Made by a program: the position numbers and the translations under genes. Under the pieces are notes generated by a model. The model ran no database searches, had not been told where the DNA came from, and saw nothing but the letters and a program-made list of their open reading frames with translations. From positions 1 through 14,837 of the forward strand of contig CAYYNP010000249.1 in the NCBI GenBank assembly GCA_964472545.1: DNA of 14,837 bases, read 5' to 3'. Numbering within the stretch: the first letter of the stretch is position 1; every line of letters begins with the position of its first letter. This document shows positions 1-8,067 of this stretch, in pieces. The DNA comes from CAYYNP01 sp964472545 (GTDB lineage: Bacteria > Planctomycetota > Planctomycetia > Pirellulales > Thermoguttaceae).

Positions 1-49
1 GCGAGCGAGTCTATCATCGCAGAAGAAACGAAGAGACAAGGACAAGAAG

Positions 50-3037
50 ATGAGAATCTGTGGACGAAGGGTGTCGACGTGTTTACCGTATGTGCTGCTC
101 ACGTCACTAGCGTTGAGTGCTTGCTGCTTGTCGGCGAGAGCCGCCGAGGAAGCGGCTGCTGAGGAAACGAAGCCCGCTATCGAATTGGGTTCGCCCTTTG
201 TCGACAACGGAATTCTACAGCGGCAGATGCGGGTTCCCGTTTGGGGGTGGAGCAAGCCGGGCACCAAGATCACCGTGGAGTTTGCCGGGCAAAAGAAGAG
301 CACCACCGCCGGTGAGAGCGGCAGGTGGATGCTCGATCTCGACCCGCTGACGGCAAACGCCTCTGCTCAGAAAATGGTCGTCACCGACAGCGAGGGCAAG
401 ACCGTCATCCTCGAGGGTATCCTCGTGGGCGAGGTCTGGTTCGCCTCCGGCCAATCTAACATGGAGTGGGTAGCCGGCAAGTCGATGTGCGGGGAACTGG
501 CCGGCAAGGTGGCTCGTTCAAGCGAAGAGATCCCGATTCGCGAATACCAGGTCGATATCGGGTCGGCCGTGTTCCCACAAAGCCGGACGACCGCCGAGGG
601 GGGATGGAAGAACTCGAAACAGGCCGGGGGGTTTTCCGCCTTGGCGCTTGCCTTTGCCTGGGATCTCTACGAGGAGTTGCAGGTCCCCATCGGCATCATG
701 CGCAGCAGCCACGGCGCGACGCCGATCGAAACTTGGACCGCCTACGAAGGCTTTGCGGAGCATCCCAAGCTCCAGCATATCGCGATGCAGATCAGGCAGA
801 GCGATCCATGCACGCCCGAGGGCAAGGCGGCGTATGAAAAGCACTACGAAGACCTCCGGCAGTGGCAGGTCGAGGGCGAGAAGCGGATCGAACGGATGCG
901 GGCCACCGGCGCGATGGACTGTTCGCTTTCCTGGGTGCGGCGCGGCGAAACGTACATCAAACGGCCCGGCACCGTTTTGTCTCGGCCGAGCCTGCCGGGG
1001 ATCGCCGCGGAGTGGAAAGGGGCATCGCGGATGTACAACATGAAGATTGCCCCGCTCATCCCTTACGCGATCCGGGGCACCATCTGGTGCCAGGGGACCA
1101 GTAACGGCAGTGACGGCAAGATCTACGCCGCCAAGATGGAGGCCCTGGTCAACGGCTGGCGGAAGAACTGGGGACGGCCCGAGTTGCCCTTCTACTTCAC
1201 CCAACAGCAATGTTACGGCGAACCTGACCCCGACAACGTCGGCTTTGCCGATCTTCGCGAGGCCCAGACCCTGTTCTACATGAACGCAAAGCACGCCGGC
1301 ATGGCGCTTCAGGTCGACCTCAATTCGGCCAATCCGGGCGGGATTCACAATTTCAACAAGCTTCATCCCGGCCAACGCCTCGCCCGCTGGGCTCTGGCCC
1401 ATGAGTACGGAAAAGAGATTGCCTATACCGGCCCCATCTACAAGTCGCATAGCATCCGGGGCAACACCGTGCGCGTTCAATTTGAACAGCGCGGCCCCGG
1501 CGACGGCCTGATGGTTGCCAGCAAGGGCATGGCAGCAGATTACCGAAAGGACCCACCCGCCTATTTTGAACCGGCCAGGGCGACGCCCGGCGAAAAGCTG
1601 AAGCACTTTCGGCTGGCCGGCAAGGACCGCGTGTGGCATGCGGCCGAAGCGGTGATCGACGGCGATGAAGTCGTCGTGACGTCGAAGGCCGTGCCGAATC
1701 CCGTCGGCGTGCAGTACGCTTACAGCGCCACGCCCATGGGCGCAAACCTCTACAACGAGGCCGGATTGCCGGCCGTTCCCTTTGGCTATTTCGACGGCAA
1801 GCAGATGTTCAACGAAGACCTGCCCGAGGCGATCGCCGCGGCAAAGGCCCTCGAAGACGCTAAGACGAATCCGCCGCCGCGAGAGCCCTATTTGGAAGTC
1901 ATGACGCCACTTCGCAACGGCGCCGTAATTCAGCGTAAGATGCCCGTACACGTTTGGGGGTTTGCCTTGCCCGGCGCCGAGGTTACCGTGACGTTCGCCG
2001 ACCAGACGAAGAAGGTCGTCGTCAACGAGTTCGATCAATGGCGGGTCGAGCTTGATCCGATGCCGGCTGCTGCCAACGGGCGTCCGCTACGGATCACGTG
2101 TAGCGACGGAGCGGCAGCGACAATCGGCGACGTGGTCGTCGGTGACGTCTGGATACTCACCGGCTCGACGGCCGTCAGCGGCGAACTTGCGTTCTCCGGC
2201 AGAGACCCGGAGGCAAAGCCGCCGACGGCCATGCCTCTGCTGCGCGAGTTCAAGATCAGGACCAAGGCACGTCGCTTCCCGACCCCCCGGAAGCGGCGCA
2301 TGGAGATCGGCGGCGGCAAGTACACCGCGTTCTGGCGGCCGGCGCTGTTTACCGAGGCGGAGCGTGACACGTCGGCAGCAGCCTACTACTTCGCATCTCG
2401 AGTTCGAGAGAAGAACGTCCCCGTCGGGATCATCACGCTGGGCGCGGATAATCCGCCGCTCACCTGGGTCTCGTACGAGGGTATGCAGAACGCGGCCGGC
2501 TTTGAAAAGGAGCGCGACGAGTTGAATCTGGTCTATCCCGATACCGACGTCTGCAAGGCGGCGGTGACCCAATACATCGGGACTCTTGAGAAGTACGGTG
2601 CCGACATCGTCGCGCTGCGCAAAGCGGGGAAGGAAGTCCCTCTGGCATGGAGCGAGAACTTGCCGCCGTTTCCCCAGCCGTACTACAATCAATGGGCCAG
2701 TGAAACCGAGACGGCGACCCATACGTACAACTTCTGCATCAGCCCGAACACGCCGTTGGCCGTAAGCGGCGTCGTGTGGATACCGGGCGAAAAGAACATG
2801 GGGCAAGACGTCTCCCGATACGCCGCCGCGCTGGAGGCCTATGCGGCCAGCCTGACGCAGACGTATGGCCAACAGAAGGTCCCTTTCCTCTACGCCCAGC
2901 CGGCCGCGTCCTTGGTGGAAGGAATCACCGCACCACGCATCGAAGGCGCCCTGAGCATCGAATTCGACCAGTGGCCAAAGGGCCTCGAAACGATCGCCAC
3001 CGGGCTCGGCGCGCTCGCGGCGGAGAAACTCGAATAG
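50..3037 (+). CDS. Exported tandem SASA-family (sialate O-acetylesterase-type) protein, second unit degenerate
   Basis: A 995-residue predicted secreted carbohydrate esterase of the sialate O-acetylesterase (SASA, SGNH-like) family. These enzymes remove O-acetyl groups from sialic acids or other acetylated glycans; the substrate here is unknown. The start is ATG 50 with AAGGA seven bases upstream. Residues 1-31 form a signal peptide ending ARAA; LSAC at 22-25 also resembles a lipobox. Unit 1 (about 46-450) has the nucleophile motif GQSNM (Ser136), a WCQGTSNG block at 346-353 where the family usually has WxQGESN, and the Asp/His region ending KLHPGQR (His439). Unit 2 (about 615-995) repeats the same order: IQRKMPVHVWG, VVVGDVW, VPVGI, SYEGM, VVWIPGEKN. 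However, it has GSTAV (705-709) instead of GQSNM, and no histidine in its C-terminal block. Ordinary family members are about 500-650 residues, so unit 2 is an added copy. Function of unit 1 is likely; a binding or structural role for unit 2 is inference. Confidence 0.85.
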   Translation: MRICGRRVSTCLPYVLLTSLALSACCLSARAAEEAAAEETKPAIELGSPFVDNGILQRQMRVPVWGWSKPGTKITVEFAGQKKSTTAGESGRWMLDLDPLTANASAQKMVVTDSEGKTVILEGILVGEVWFASGQSNMEWVAGKSMCGELAGKVARSSEEIPIREYQVDIGSAVFPQSRTTAEGGWKNSKQAGGFSALALAFAWDLYEELQVPIGIMRSSHGATPIETWTAYEGFAEHPKLQHIAMQIRQSDPCTPEGKAAYEKHYEDLRQWQVEGEKRIERMRATGAMDCSLSWVRRGETYIKRPGTVLSRPSLPGIAAEWKGASRMYNMKIAPLIPYAIRGTIWCQGTSNGSDGKIYAAKMEALVNGWRKNWGRPELPFYFTQQQCYGEPDPDNVGFADLREAQTLFYMNAKHAGMALQVDLNSANPGGIHNFNKLHPGQRLARWALAHEYGKEIAYTGPIYKSHSIRGNTVRVQFEQRGPGDGLMVASKGMAADYRKDPPAYFEPARATPGEKLKHFRLAGKDRVWHAAEAVIDGDEVVVTSKAVPNPVGVQYAYSATPMGANLYNEAGLPAVPFGYFDGKQMFNEDLPEAIAAAKALEDAKTNPPPREPYLEVMTPLRNGAVIQRKMPVHVWGFALPGAEVTVTFADQTKKVVVNEFDQWRVELDPMPAAANGRPLRITCSDGAAATIGDVVVGDVWILTGSTAVSGELAFSGRDPEAKPPTAMPLLREFKIRTKARRFPTPRKRRMEIGGGKYTAFWRPALFTEAERDTSAAAYYFASRVREKNVPVGIITLGADNPPLTWVSYEGMQNAAGFEKERDELNLVYPDTDVCKAAVTQYIGTLEKYGADIVALRKAGKEVPLAWSENLPPFPQPYYNQWASETETATHTYNFCISPNTPLAVSGVVWIPGEKNMGQDVSRYAAALEAYAASLTQTYGQQKVPFLYAQPAASLVEGITAPRIEGALSIEFDQWPKGLETIATGLGALAAEKLE

Positions 3038-3069
3038 GCGGCGGCTCCACAGGCGGAGGCCGCGTCGGG

Positions 3070-3104
3070 GGCCCCGAATCGAACGACAAGCAACTCCCGG
3101 GGCC
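3070..3104. terminator. Hairpin downstream of the SASA gene, weak terminator candidate
   Basis: GGCCCCG at 3070-3076 is perfectly complementary to CGGGGCC at 3098-3104, with a 21-base loop, 32 bases after the stop of the esterase gene. No T-run follows, so it is not a classical intrinsic terminator. It could be a transcript-end hairpin or chance in GC-rich DNA. Confidence 0.25.
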
Positions 3105-3174
3105 GATCGACTTGGCGGTCGACAAGATGAATCCGTAGAACTCGAGATAACTCAAACTGTAAATGCGGGAGCCC

Positions 3175-3358
3175 GAAAATGGGGACTGGCTCCGTCGACG
3201 ACCGGCATAGTAGTGGTGATTCGTATTGCCGACGGTGCCTGTCCCCTTTGTCGGGCGGAGACACCGGCGCCGCGTGGAAAAAGGGGACAGGCGCCGAGCC
3301 GGCAGCGTTTTTCCAGAGGTTTGACATTTGGCGCGGCTCGGAGCCAGTCCTCATTTTC
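3175..3358. repeat. Nested REP/REPIN-like inverted repeat cluster (four motif copies)
   Basis: Four copies of a motif close to AAAGGGGACNGGCNCCG occur in alternating orientation. They lie at 3177-3194 (+), 3233-3249 (-), 3280-3296 (+) and 3339-3356 (-). The outer pair forms a 20-base inverted repeat (3175-3194 with 3339-3358) with one mismatch. The inner pair forms a 17-base inverted repeat with one mismatch. CCGAGCC (3294-3300) can also pair with GGCTCGG (3335-3341). Short palindromic motifs arranged as opposed pairs are typical of REP/REPIN elements, which RAYT (TnpA_REP) Y1 transposases spread. No transposase is present here. The cluster ends 45 bases before the GH95 start codon, so it lies in or next to that gene's leader. 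Confidence 0.7.
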
Positions 3359-3387
3359 CCCTCCACGTTTGCTGTCTGGGATATAAC

Positions 3388-3395
3388 AAAGGGAG
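3388..3395 (+). promoter_or_regulatory. Ribosome binding site deciding the GH95 start
   Basis: AAAGGGAG ends seven bases before ATG 3403. The reading frame stays open upstream to ATG 3328, but that start lies inside the REP-like repeat and would put 25 extra residues in front of the signal peptide. ATG 3403 is therefore preferred. Confidence 0.7.
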
Positions 3396-3402
3396 TCCAC
3401 GT

Positions 3403-5619
3403 ATGATTACCGAGACCTCGGGGCGCTATGCCGCCAAGACACTCTGGTTGCTGCCCGCCGTGCTGCTCTTCTCTTGCCTCGGCAGCGCGACGGCCGACGA
3501 TGTGATCTGGCTCGATAAGCCGGCGGCGAACTGGGAAAAAGAAGCGTTTCCTTTGGGCAACGGCCGCTTGGGATGTATGGTCTTCGGCGGGGTCGAGGAG
3601 GAACGCGTTCAGTTCAACGTCGACAGCCTCTGGACGGGCGACGAGAACCTGGCCGGCGACTATCGGGCACCCGGCATGGGGTTCTATCAGAACTTCGGAA
3701 ACCTGCTCGTGACCTTCGAGGCCACGAGCCCGGCGACGAAGTACCGGCGTGAACTGAATATCTCCAAGGCCGTGTGCCGTGTTGCCTACGAGCAGGACGG
3801 CACGGAGTTCGTGCGCGAGACCTTCTGCAGCCATCCCGACCAGGTGATCGTTGCCCGGATGACGGCCAGCGCGAAGGGCAAGTACTCCGGGCGCATCAAG
3901 CTCGCCGGTGCGCATGAAGAGAAGACGTCCGCCGCGTCCAACCGCCTTACCTTCGCCGGCGCGCTGGCCAATGGGATGGAGTACGAGGCACAGGCCCTCG
4001 TTGTGGCCGAGGGCGGAACGGTCAAGACGGACGCAGACACGCTGGTCTTCAGCGAGTGCGACAGCCTGACCATTACGCTCGCCGCCGGGACAAGCTACGT
4101 GATGGACTACGACAAGAAGTGGAAGGGAGAGCACCCCCATGCGCTGCTGTCGAGGCAAGTGGACCGAGCCGCGCAAACATCGTATGCAAAGCTGCTCACG
4201 ACGCATATCGAAGACCACCAGTCGCTCTACGGCCGCGTGGCTCTCGACCTTGGCAGTACCGAAGATGACCGACTTGCCTTGCCGACGGACCAGCGACTTG
4301 AAGCGATTCGCGGGGGAAAGCCGGATCCGGATATGGACGAGCTCCTGTTCCAGTACGGTCGCTACTTGTTGATCGCCTGCTCGCGCCCCGGCTCGCTGCC
4401 GGCCAATCTGCAGGGCCTGTGGAACGATCGGAACAACCCGCCCTGGCACGCGGATTACCACAGCAACATCAACCTGCAGATGAACTACTGGCTGGCGGAG
4501 TCGGCCAACCTGGCCGAGTGCCACACGCCCTTGTTCGATCTGCTGAGCGCTTCGCTGCCGCCGTTTCGCAAGGCGACGAAGCTGGCCTACGGCGAGGAGA
4601 TTCGCGGGTTCACCATACGCACCTCCCATAACCCGTTCGGCGGGATGGGCTGGAAATGGAACATTCCCGCCAGCGCCTGGTACGCCCAGCATTTCTGGGA
4701 GCACTACGCGTTTGGACGGGACAAGGAATATCTCCGCACGGTGGCTTATCCGTACCTGAAAGAGGTTTGTCAGTACTGGGAGGATCACCTGAAGACGCTG
4801 CCCGACGGCCGGCTCGTTGCGCCGAACGGCTGGTCGCCGGAGCACGGCCCCACGGAAGACGGCGTCTCCCACGATCAACAGCTAATCTGGGATCTGTTTT
4901 CCAACACGATTGAGGCTGCGGAGGAACTGGGCGTCGACGAGGACTACCGCAAGCAGCTCGCCGCAATGCGGGACAAGCTCGTGGGGCCGAAGATCGGCCG
5001 CTGGGGCCAGCTTCAAGAATGGATGGTGGATCGGGACGATCCGAAGGACCAGCACCGGCATATCTCTCATATGTTCGCCGTCTATCCGGGCCGCCAGATA
5101 TCGCGGAGCAACACGCCCGAATTCGCCGAGGCCGCGGCGGCGTCGCTGAAGGCCCGCGGATTCGGTACCGTGGTGGGCTGGGCAAACGCCTGGAAAACGG
5201 CCCTCTGGGCTCGCCTGTTGGACGCGGAAAACGCCTACACGTTCTATCACAAGGAAGTTTCCGCCAACGCCTATCCCAACCTCTGGAACGGTTGCTGGCC
5301 GGGTCGCGTCTTCCAGATCGACGGGAACTTCGGCATCACCGCCGGAGCGATCGAGATGCTGCTGCAATCGCATGCCGGCGAGATTCAATTGCTGCCGGCC
5401 TTGCCGAAGGCCTGGGCGACGGGCACAGTCAGCGGCCTGCGGGCGCGCGGAGACTTCACGGTCGATATCCGTTGGCAAGACGGCCGGCTGGACGAGGCCA
5501 CCGTGCATGCGGGAAAGAACGCCCTCGATAAGGTTGATGTTGTCTTCGGCGGGAAGCGAAAAGAGTTGAGCCTCGCGCCCGGCCAGGCAGCCGTGCTGTC
5601 GCTGAAGGACTTTCGATAA
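3403..5619 (+). CDS. GH95 family alpha-L-fucosidase, exported
   Basis: A 738-residue secreted glycoside hydrolase of family GH95, an inverting family that mainly removes alpha-1,2-linked L-fucose (some members act on alpha-L-galactose). Residues 1-31 form a signal peptide ending SATA. The N-terminal beta domain begins with the typical WxDKPAxxWxxxxPLGNGRLG block and the LWTGDE motif. The catalytic (alpha/alpha)6 barrel carries HSNINLQMNYW with Asn355 and Asn357, matching the paired catalytic asparagines of the bifidobacterial AfcA enzyme. It also has SPEH with Glu480, the likely general acid, and QIDGNFG with Asp640. The C-terminal IQLLPALPKAW block is also typical. Length is normal and all key residues are present, so it should be active. 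It follows the esterase gene on the same strand after 365 bases holding the REP-like cluster, so co-transcription is uncertain. Joint action on an acetylated fucose-containing glycan is inference. Confidence 0.93.
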   Translation: MITETSGRYAAKTLWLLPAVLLFSCLGSATADDVIWLDKPAANWEKEAFPLGNGRLGCMVFGGVEEERVQFNVDSLWTGDENLAGDYRAPGMGFYQNFGNLLVTFEATSPATKYRRELNISKAVCRVAYEQDGTEFVRETFCSHPDQVIVARMTASAKGKYSGRIKLAGAHEEKTSAASNRLTFAGALANGMEYEAQALVVAEGGTVKTDADTLVFSECDSLTITLAAGTSYVMDYDKKWKGEHPHALLSRQVDRAAQTSYAKLLTTHIEDHQSLYGRVALDLGSTEDDRLALPTDQRLEAIRGGKPDPDMDELLFQYGRYLLIACSRPGSLPANLQGLWNDRNNPPWHADYHSNINLQMNYWLAESANLAECHTPLFDLLSASLPPFRKATKLAYGEEIRGFTIRTSHNPFGGMGWKWNIPASAWYAQHFWEHYAFGRDKEYLRTVAYPYLKEVCQYWEDHLKTLPDGRLVAPNGWSPEHGPTEDGVSHDQQLIWDLFSNTIEAAEELGVDEDYRKQLAAMRDKLVGPKIGRWGQLQEWMVDRDDPKDQHRHISHMFAVYPGRQISRSNTPEFAEAAAASLKARGFGTVVGWANAWKTALWARLLDAENAYTFYHKEVSANAYPNLWNGCWPGRVFQIDGNFGITAGAIEMLLQSHAGEIQLLPALPKAWATGTVSGLRARGDFTVDIRWQDGRLDEATVHAGKNALDKVDVVFGGKRKELSLAPGQAAVLSLKDFR

Positions 5620-5780
5620 GGACCGCTATGACGAGCCCACGGGAGATCTCACGCATCGCAACGAGACCTTTTGGATCGTCGTGAAGACGACGGCGGTTCT
5701 CGCATACGGCCTCCGCTTCACGCAAGCCTGTGCCGGGTCGGCGAAATGTGCGTCGACTTGTTGTGCACCACCAGAAGTTG

Positions 5781-5806
5781 CCGCCGTTTCGACCCGCGGC
5801 GGTTTT
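5781..5806 (+). terminator. Possible intrinsic terminator after the GH95 gene
   Basis: CCGCCG (5781-5786) pairs with CGGCGG (5797-5802) across a ten-base loop, followed directly by TTTT (5803-5806). It lies 162 bases after the fucosidase stop. The T-run is short and the distance long, so this is only a candidate. Confidence 0.35.
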
Positions 5807-5924
5807 CCTCGGCCCGATCGTGCGGCCGATAAGTCGTTGTGTCTCAAGATGTTACGTCGGTCGTTCCGGCCGCCGAGAGTCCCCCCTCGCAGGGGCTGAT
5901 GCGCAAAGAATGGCCCGACGATTC

Positions 5925-5955
5925 ACGTAACCCACTTAATGAGAACAGGTTACGT
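5925..5955. repeat. Perfect 8-bp inverted repeat ACGTAACC/GGTTACGT
   Basis: ACGTAACC at 5925-5932 is the exact reverse complement of GGTTACGT at 5948-5955, with a 15-base spacer. The right arm contains one of three TTACGTC copies in this gap (5852-5858, 5950-5956, 6000-6006). It may be an RNA hairpin or a two-site protein target; no gene starts close by. Confidence 0.45.
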
Positions 5956-6060
5956 CAACTCACCCACTCCCGCCGCCGGTCAACAATTCGACCGCAGACT
6001 TACGTCGACCCGTTCGGCGGCAGTGCATGATGGAAATTCCTCTCCGGCAGTGAGTTACAA

Positions 6061-6098
6061 CATCGCGACCTGCCTGCCGATCGTCGTAAGTCGCGATG
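6061..6098. repeat. Perfect 9-bp inverted repeat CATCGCGAC/GTCGCGATG
   Basis: CATCGCGAC (6061-6069) is the exact reverse complement of GTCGCGATG (6090-6098), with a 20-base loop. It sits mid-gap with no T-run after it on either strand. Function unknown; an RNA hairpin is possible. Confidence 0.45.
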
Positions 6099-6484
6099 GC
6101 AGTGGGTTGACACGCACACGAAGTTCAGGTAATTGCGCTCGGGAACAAGTGTTGGCAAGGAAATGGTAGTAACGCGTCGAACGGCATTCCGGACGGCTCA
6201 TACGGTGCGCCGTCTTCGCCGAGCGGGCCAACGAGAGGCTCCCCCGGCAGAATCCTCTTGAACGCGCCGCACGTGGGCGATTCTCCGAACGGGCTAATTC
6301 CAGTAGCATAGCCTGGTGCGGAGCAATCGCCCTGGCCACCCGCGCGTTGAATCATCGGAGCGGTTTCATCGGTGTGGGTAGCTTCAACGGCAGGGAGGTT
6401 GCGGACATCGACGTGTATGGACAGAACGGTATCACAACGGGCCGTCGGGCAGTCCCCGATCAACAGTCACTCCCGCAAGCCTCC

Positions 6485-6499
6485 CGTGGCAGAGCCACG
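6485..6499 (-). terminator. Palindromic hairpin just after the aldolase stop
   Basis: CGTGGC-AGA-GCCACG is a perfect six-base-pair stem with a three-base loop, starting five bases past the stop codon of the minus-strand aldolase gene. No T-run follows. It may act as a transcript-end hairpin or be a copy of a REP-like palindrome. Position is the main argument for a terminator role. Confidence 0.35.
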
Positions 6500-6504
6500 C
6501 CGGT

Positions 6505-7539
6505 TCAACAACCAGTGCCACGCGCGGTTTGGGATTCGAGTTCCTTGGAATAGGTTCCTTCCCGTGCGGCGCTGACGAGCCGTGCGCGTCGCAGAAAGGC
6601 CGATTGTGCAGCGGGGACATTGGCATCTTGGCCTTTCCAGGTCTCCAACGCGTGGGACTGAAGAGCACGGCCGTACGAATACGACAGCTCCCAAGGATGG
6701 TCTCCGATCACATTCATCGCTTGGAGGTTCTCGGTAGCCATTTCCGGCGTCTGGCCGCCCGAAAGGAAGACGATTCCCGGAACGGCCGGAGAAACCGTCT
6801 CCCGCAGGCATCGAATCGTGGCCTCGGCCACCTGTTCCGGTCCGCTCTGATGGGGGCATTCCTTGCCGGCGATCACCATGTTCGGCTTCAGCAGCATCCC
6901 ATCGAGCGACACGCGGTGTTGTCTCAACTCTTGGAAGACAGCATTCAGCACGCCCGTTGTGACCTCCTCGCATTGCTCGATCGTGTGGTCGCCGTCCATA
7001 AGCACCTCCGGCTCGACGATCGGGACCAAGCCCACTTCCTGGCACAGGGCGGCGTATCGGGCCAGGGCGTGCGCGTTTGCCTCGACGCAGACGTCAGTGG
7101 GGATTCCGTCACCGATGGTGATCACGGCCCGCCACTTGGCGAACCTCGCCCCCATCCGCCGGTACTCGTCCAGACGCTCTCTCAGGCCATCAAGCCCCTC
7201 AGTAACCTTCTCGCCGGGAAAGCCCGCCAGCGGCACGGCCCCTGCGTCCACTTTGATGCCGGGGATGATCTCCCGTTCCAGCAGGAGGTCCGGAAACGGC
7301 GTTCCGTCGCCGGCTTGCTGCCGAAGAGTTTCGTCGAAGAGGATCACTCCACTGATGAACTCTTCAGCGTCCGGGGTACTCAGCAGCATCTCGCGATAGG
7401 AGCGACGGGTCTCCTCGGTCGACGGAATGCCGTGTTCCGAGAACCTCCTCCCAATTGTCCCGGTGCTCTCGTCAGCAGCCAGGATCCCCTTTCCTTTGGC
7501 AGCCAAAGCCCCGACAATCGACGTGAGATCTGCATTCAT
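6505..7539 (-). CDS. Class I fructose-bisphosphate aldolase
   Basis: A 344-residue cytosolic class I (Schiff-base) aldolase that splits or forms fructose 1,6-bisphosphate in glycolysis and gluconeogenesis. Many such enzymes also act on fructose 1-phosphate or sedoheptulose 1,7-bisphosphate. It is of the animal/plant-like type. Numbering from ATG 7539: GKGILAADES holds the substrate-binding Asp (23), with Lys96, Lys135 in the KWR motif, and Glu176 and Glu178 in IVEPEV. The Schiff-base lysine is Lys218 in LLKPNM. SGGQTPE (260-266) and YGRALQ with Arg291 complete the phosphate sites. Every expected active-site position is present and the length is normal. ATG 7539 is chosen because family members begin close to it; a GTG at 7551 in frame would add four residues. 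It is transcribed away from the sigma cassette, and the two share a promoter region of about 500 bases. Confidence 0.93.
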   Translation of the reverse strand: MNADLTSIVGALAAKGKGILAADESTGTIGRRFSEHGIPSTEETRRSYREMLLSTPDAEEFISGVILFDETLRQQAGDGTPFPDLLLEREIIPGIKVDAGAVPLAGFPGEKVTEGLDGLRERLDEYRRMGARFAKWRAVITIGDGIPTDVCVEANAHALARYAALCQEVGLVPIVEPEVLMDGDHTIEQCEEVTTGVLNAVFQELRQHRVSLDGMLLKPNMVIAGKECPHQSGPEQVAEATIRCLRETVSPAVPGIVFLSGGQTPEMATENLQAMNVIGDHPWELSYSYGRALQSHALETWKGQDANVPAAQSAFLRRARLVSAAREGTYSKELESQTARGTGC

Positions 7540-7628
7540 GGTCTGTACCACCGTGCCGCGCCCCGAGAATCGGCCTCTCCGTCGATCTCGGCCGGTCGAG
7601 ATGGAAGGAACATGCGTAGCCTTGGGTC

Positions 7629-7656
7629 AGTATAGGTGTTAGCCGAATGCGGGCAA
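7629..7656 (-). promoter_or_regulatory. Predicted promoter of the aldolase gene
   Basis: On the minus strand a TATACT -10 box (7629-7634) follows a TTGCCC -35 box (7651-7656) with a 16-base spacer. That is five and four matches out of six to the housekeeping sigma-70 consensus. The leader to ATG 7539 would be about 80 bases. Planctomycete promoters are poorly conserved, so this is a candidate only. Confidence 0.4.
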
Positions 7657-7997
7657 GCGGACTCACCATGGTCGGATGTTCGGAATCGACCGATCCGCGC
7701 TCCTGCGCGCGGACTGGGGCGAGTTGACTTCCCAACGACGCCCAGCCTGCTCGCGTTCCACAAGTCTTTTTCAGCACACAACTTACACTACTCGGCCGTG
7801 CCCGGATCGTCGAGTCATGTCACCGAGACGTTGCCCTGTACGACAATGCTACCAGGCTCGCCAGATCCGAAAAACCAGCAAATTCCGGAGAAACCGCATC
7901 ACGTTCTTGCCCTGCCGTGCCTATAGCTGCTAGAGACCCGCGTGCTGCTTGGAGGATTAGAGTTCGGTGCAGGAGGTGTAAGAGAACGCCTCTTCAA

Positions 7998-8016
7998 CCT
8001 AAGATGTGATCTTAGG
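7998..8016. promoter_or_regulatory. Operator-like palindrome upstream of the sigma cassette
   Basis: CCTAAGAT-gtg-ATCTTAGG is a perfect 8+8 inverted repeat with a three-base centre, ending 51 bases before ATG 8068. It is AT-richer than its surroundings. Size and position fit a dimeric regulator's operator or a leader hairpin. Which protein would bind is unknown; the cassette's own DeoR-like protein lacks a helix-turn-helix, so it is not an obvious candidate. Confidence 0.5.
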
Positions 8017-8056
8017 GGTCAACTGAATAGATCAATAGACAATCAGCCGAGCCAGT

Positions 8057-8060
8057 GGAG
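8057..8060 (+). promoter_or_regulatory. Ribosome binding site of ATG 8068
   Basis: GGAG seven bases before ATG 8068. The start context GGAG(G)ACCTGCCATGA recurs at the start of the next gene (8788-8801), differing by one G. This supports ATG 8068 as a true start. By contrast TTG 8191 has only a weak AAAGG before it. Confidence 0.6.
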
Positions 8061-8067
8061 ACCTGCC

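Larger units (their letters stand above)
5620..6504. other. 885-base intergenic region between convergent genes; no convincing gene
   Basis: Lies between the 3' ends of the GH95 gene (+) and the aldolase gene (-). Open frames here are short, overlap each other on both strands and match no family I recognise. The stretch holds a terminator-like hairpin (5781-5806), a hairpin at 5925-5955, a hairpin at 6061-6098 and three copies of TTACGTC (5852, 5950, 6000). A small RNA or a decayed gene cannot be ruled out. Confidence 0.6.
7552..8067. other. Divergent intergenic region between aldolase and sigma genes
   Basis: A 516-base stretch with short, overlapping open frames on both strands that resemble no known family. 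It holds the predicted aldolase promoter near its left end and a perfect palindrome (7998-8016) near its right end. I see no RNA gene. It is long for a plain promoter region, so an unrecognised leader or small RNA is possible. Confidence 0.5.

Noticed and set aside
518..2038. Long open frame on the minus strand opposite the SASA gene
   Set aside because: It is a GC-rich shadow of a gene with clear family motifs on the plus strand, and its own protein matches nothing known.
3328..3402. Upstream start ATG 3328 for the fucosidase
   Set aside because: It lies inside the REP-like repeat, and ATG 3403 has a strong ribosome site directly before a standard signal peptide.
2890..4878. 662-codon open frame on the minus strand across the SASA/GH95 junction
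   Set aside because: It crosses two confident plus-strand genes and the REP-like cluster and has no recognisable domain.
6170..6210. Minus-strand stretch with GAGCCGT...CCGTTCGA recalling group II intron domain V
   Set aside because: The GAAA loop and most conserved positions are missing, and no reverse transcriptase is nearby.
6125..6463. Minus-strand 112-codon open frame in the gap downstream of the aldolase
   Set aside because: Codon use is not absurd, but there is no ribosome site I would trust and no family resemblance, and overlapping frames exist on both strands. It could be a gene remnant, but I cannot support it.
6529..7635. 368-codon plus-strand open frame opposite the aldolase
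   Set aside because: The minus-strand aldolase has every catalytic residue; this frame is its shadow.
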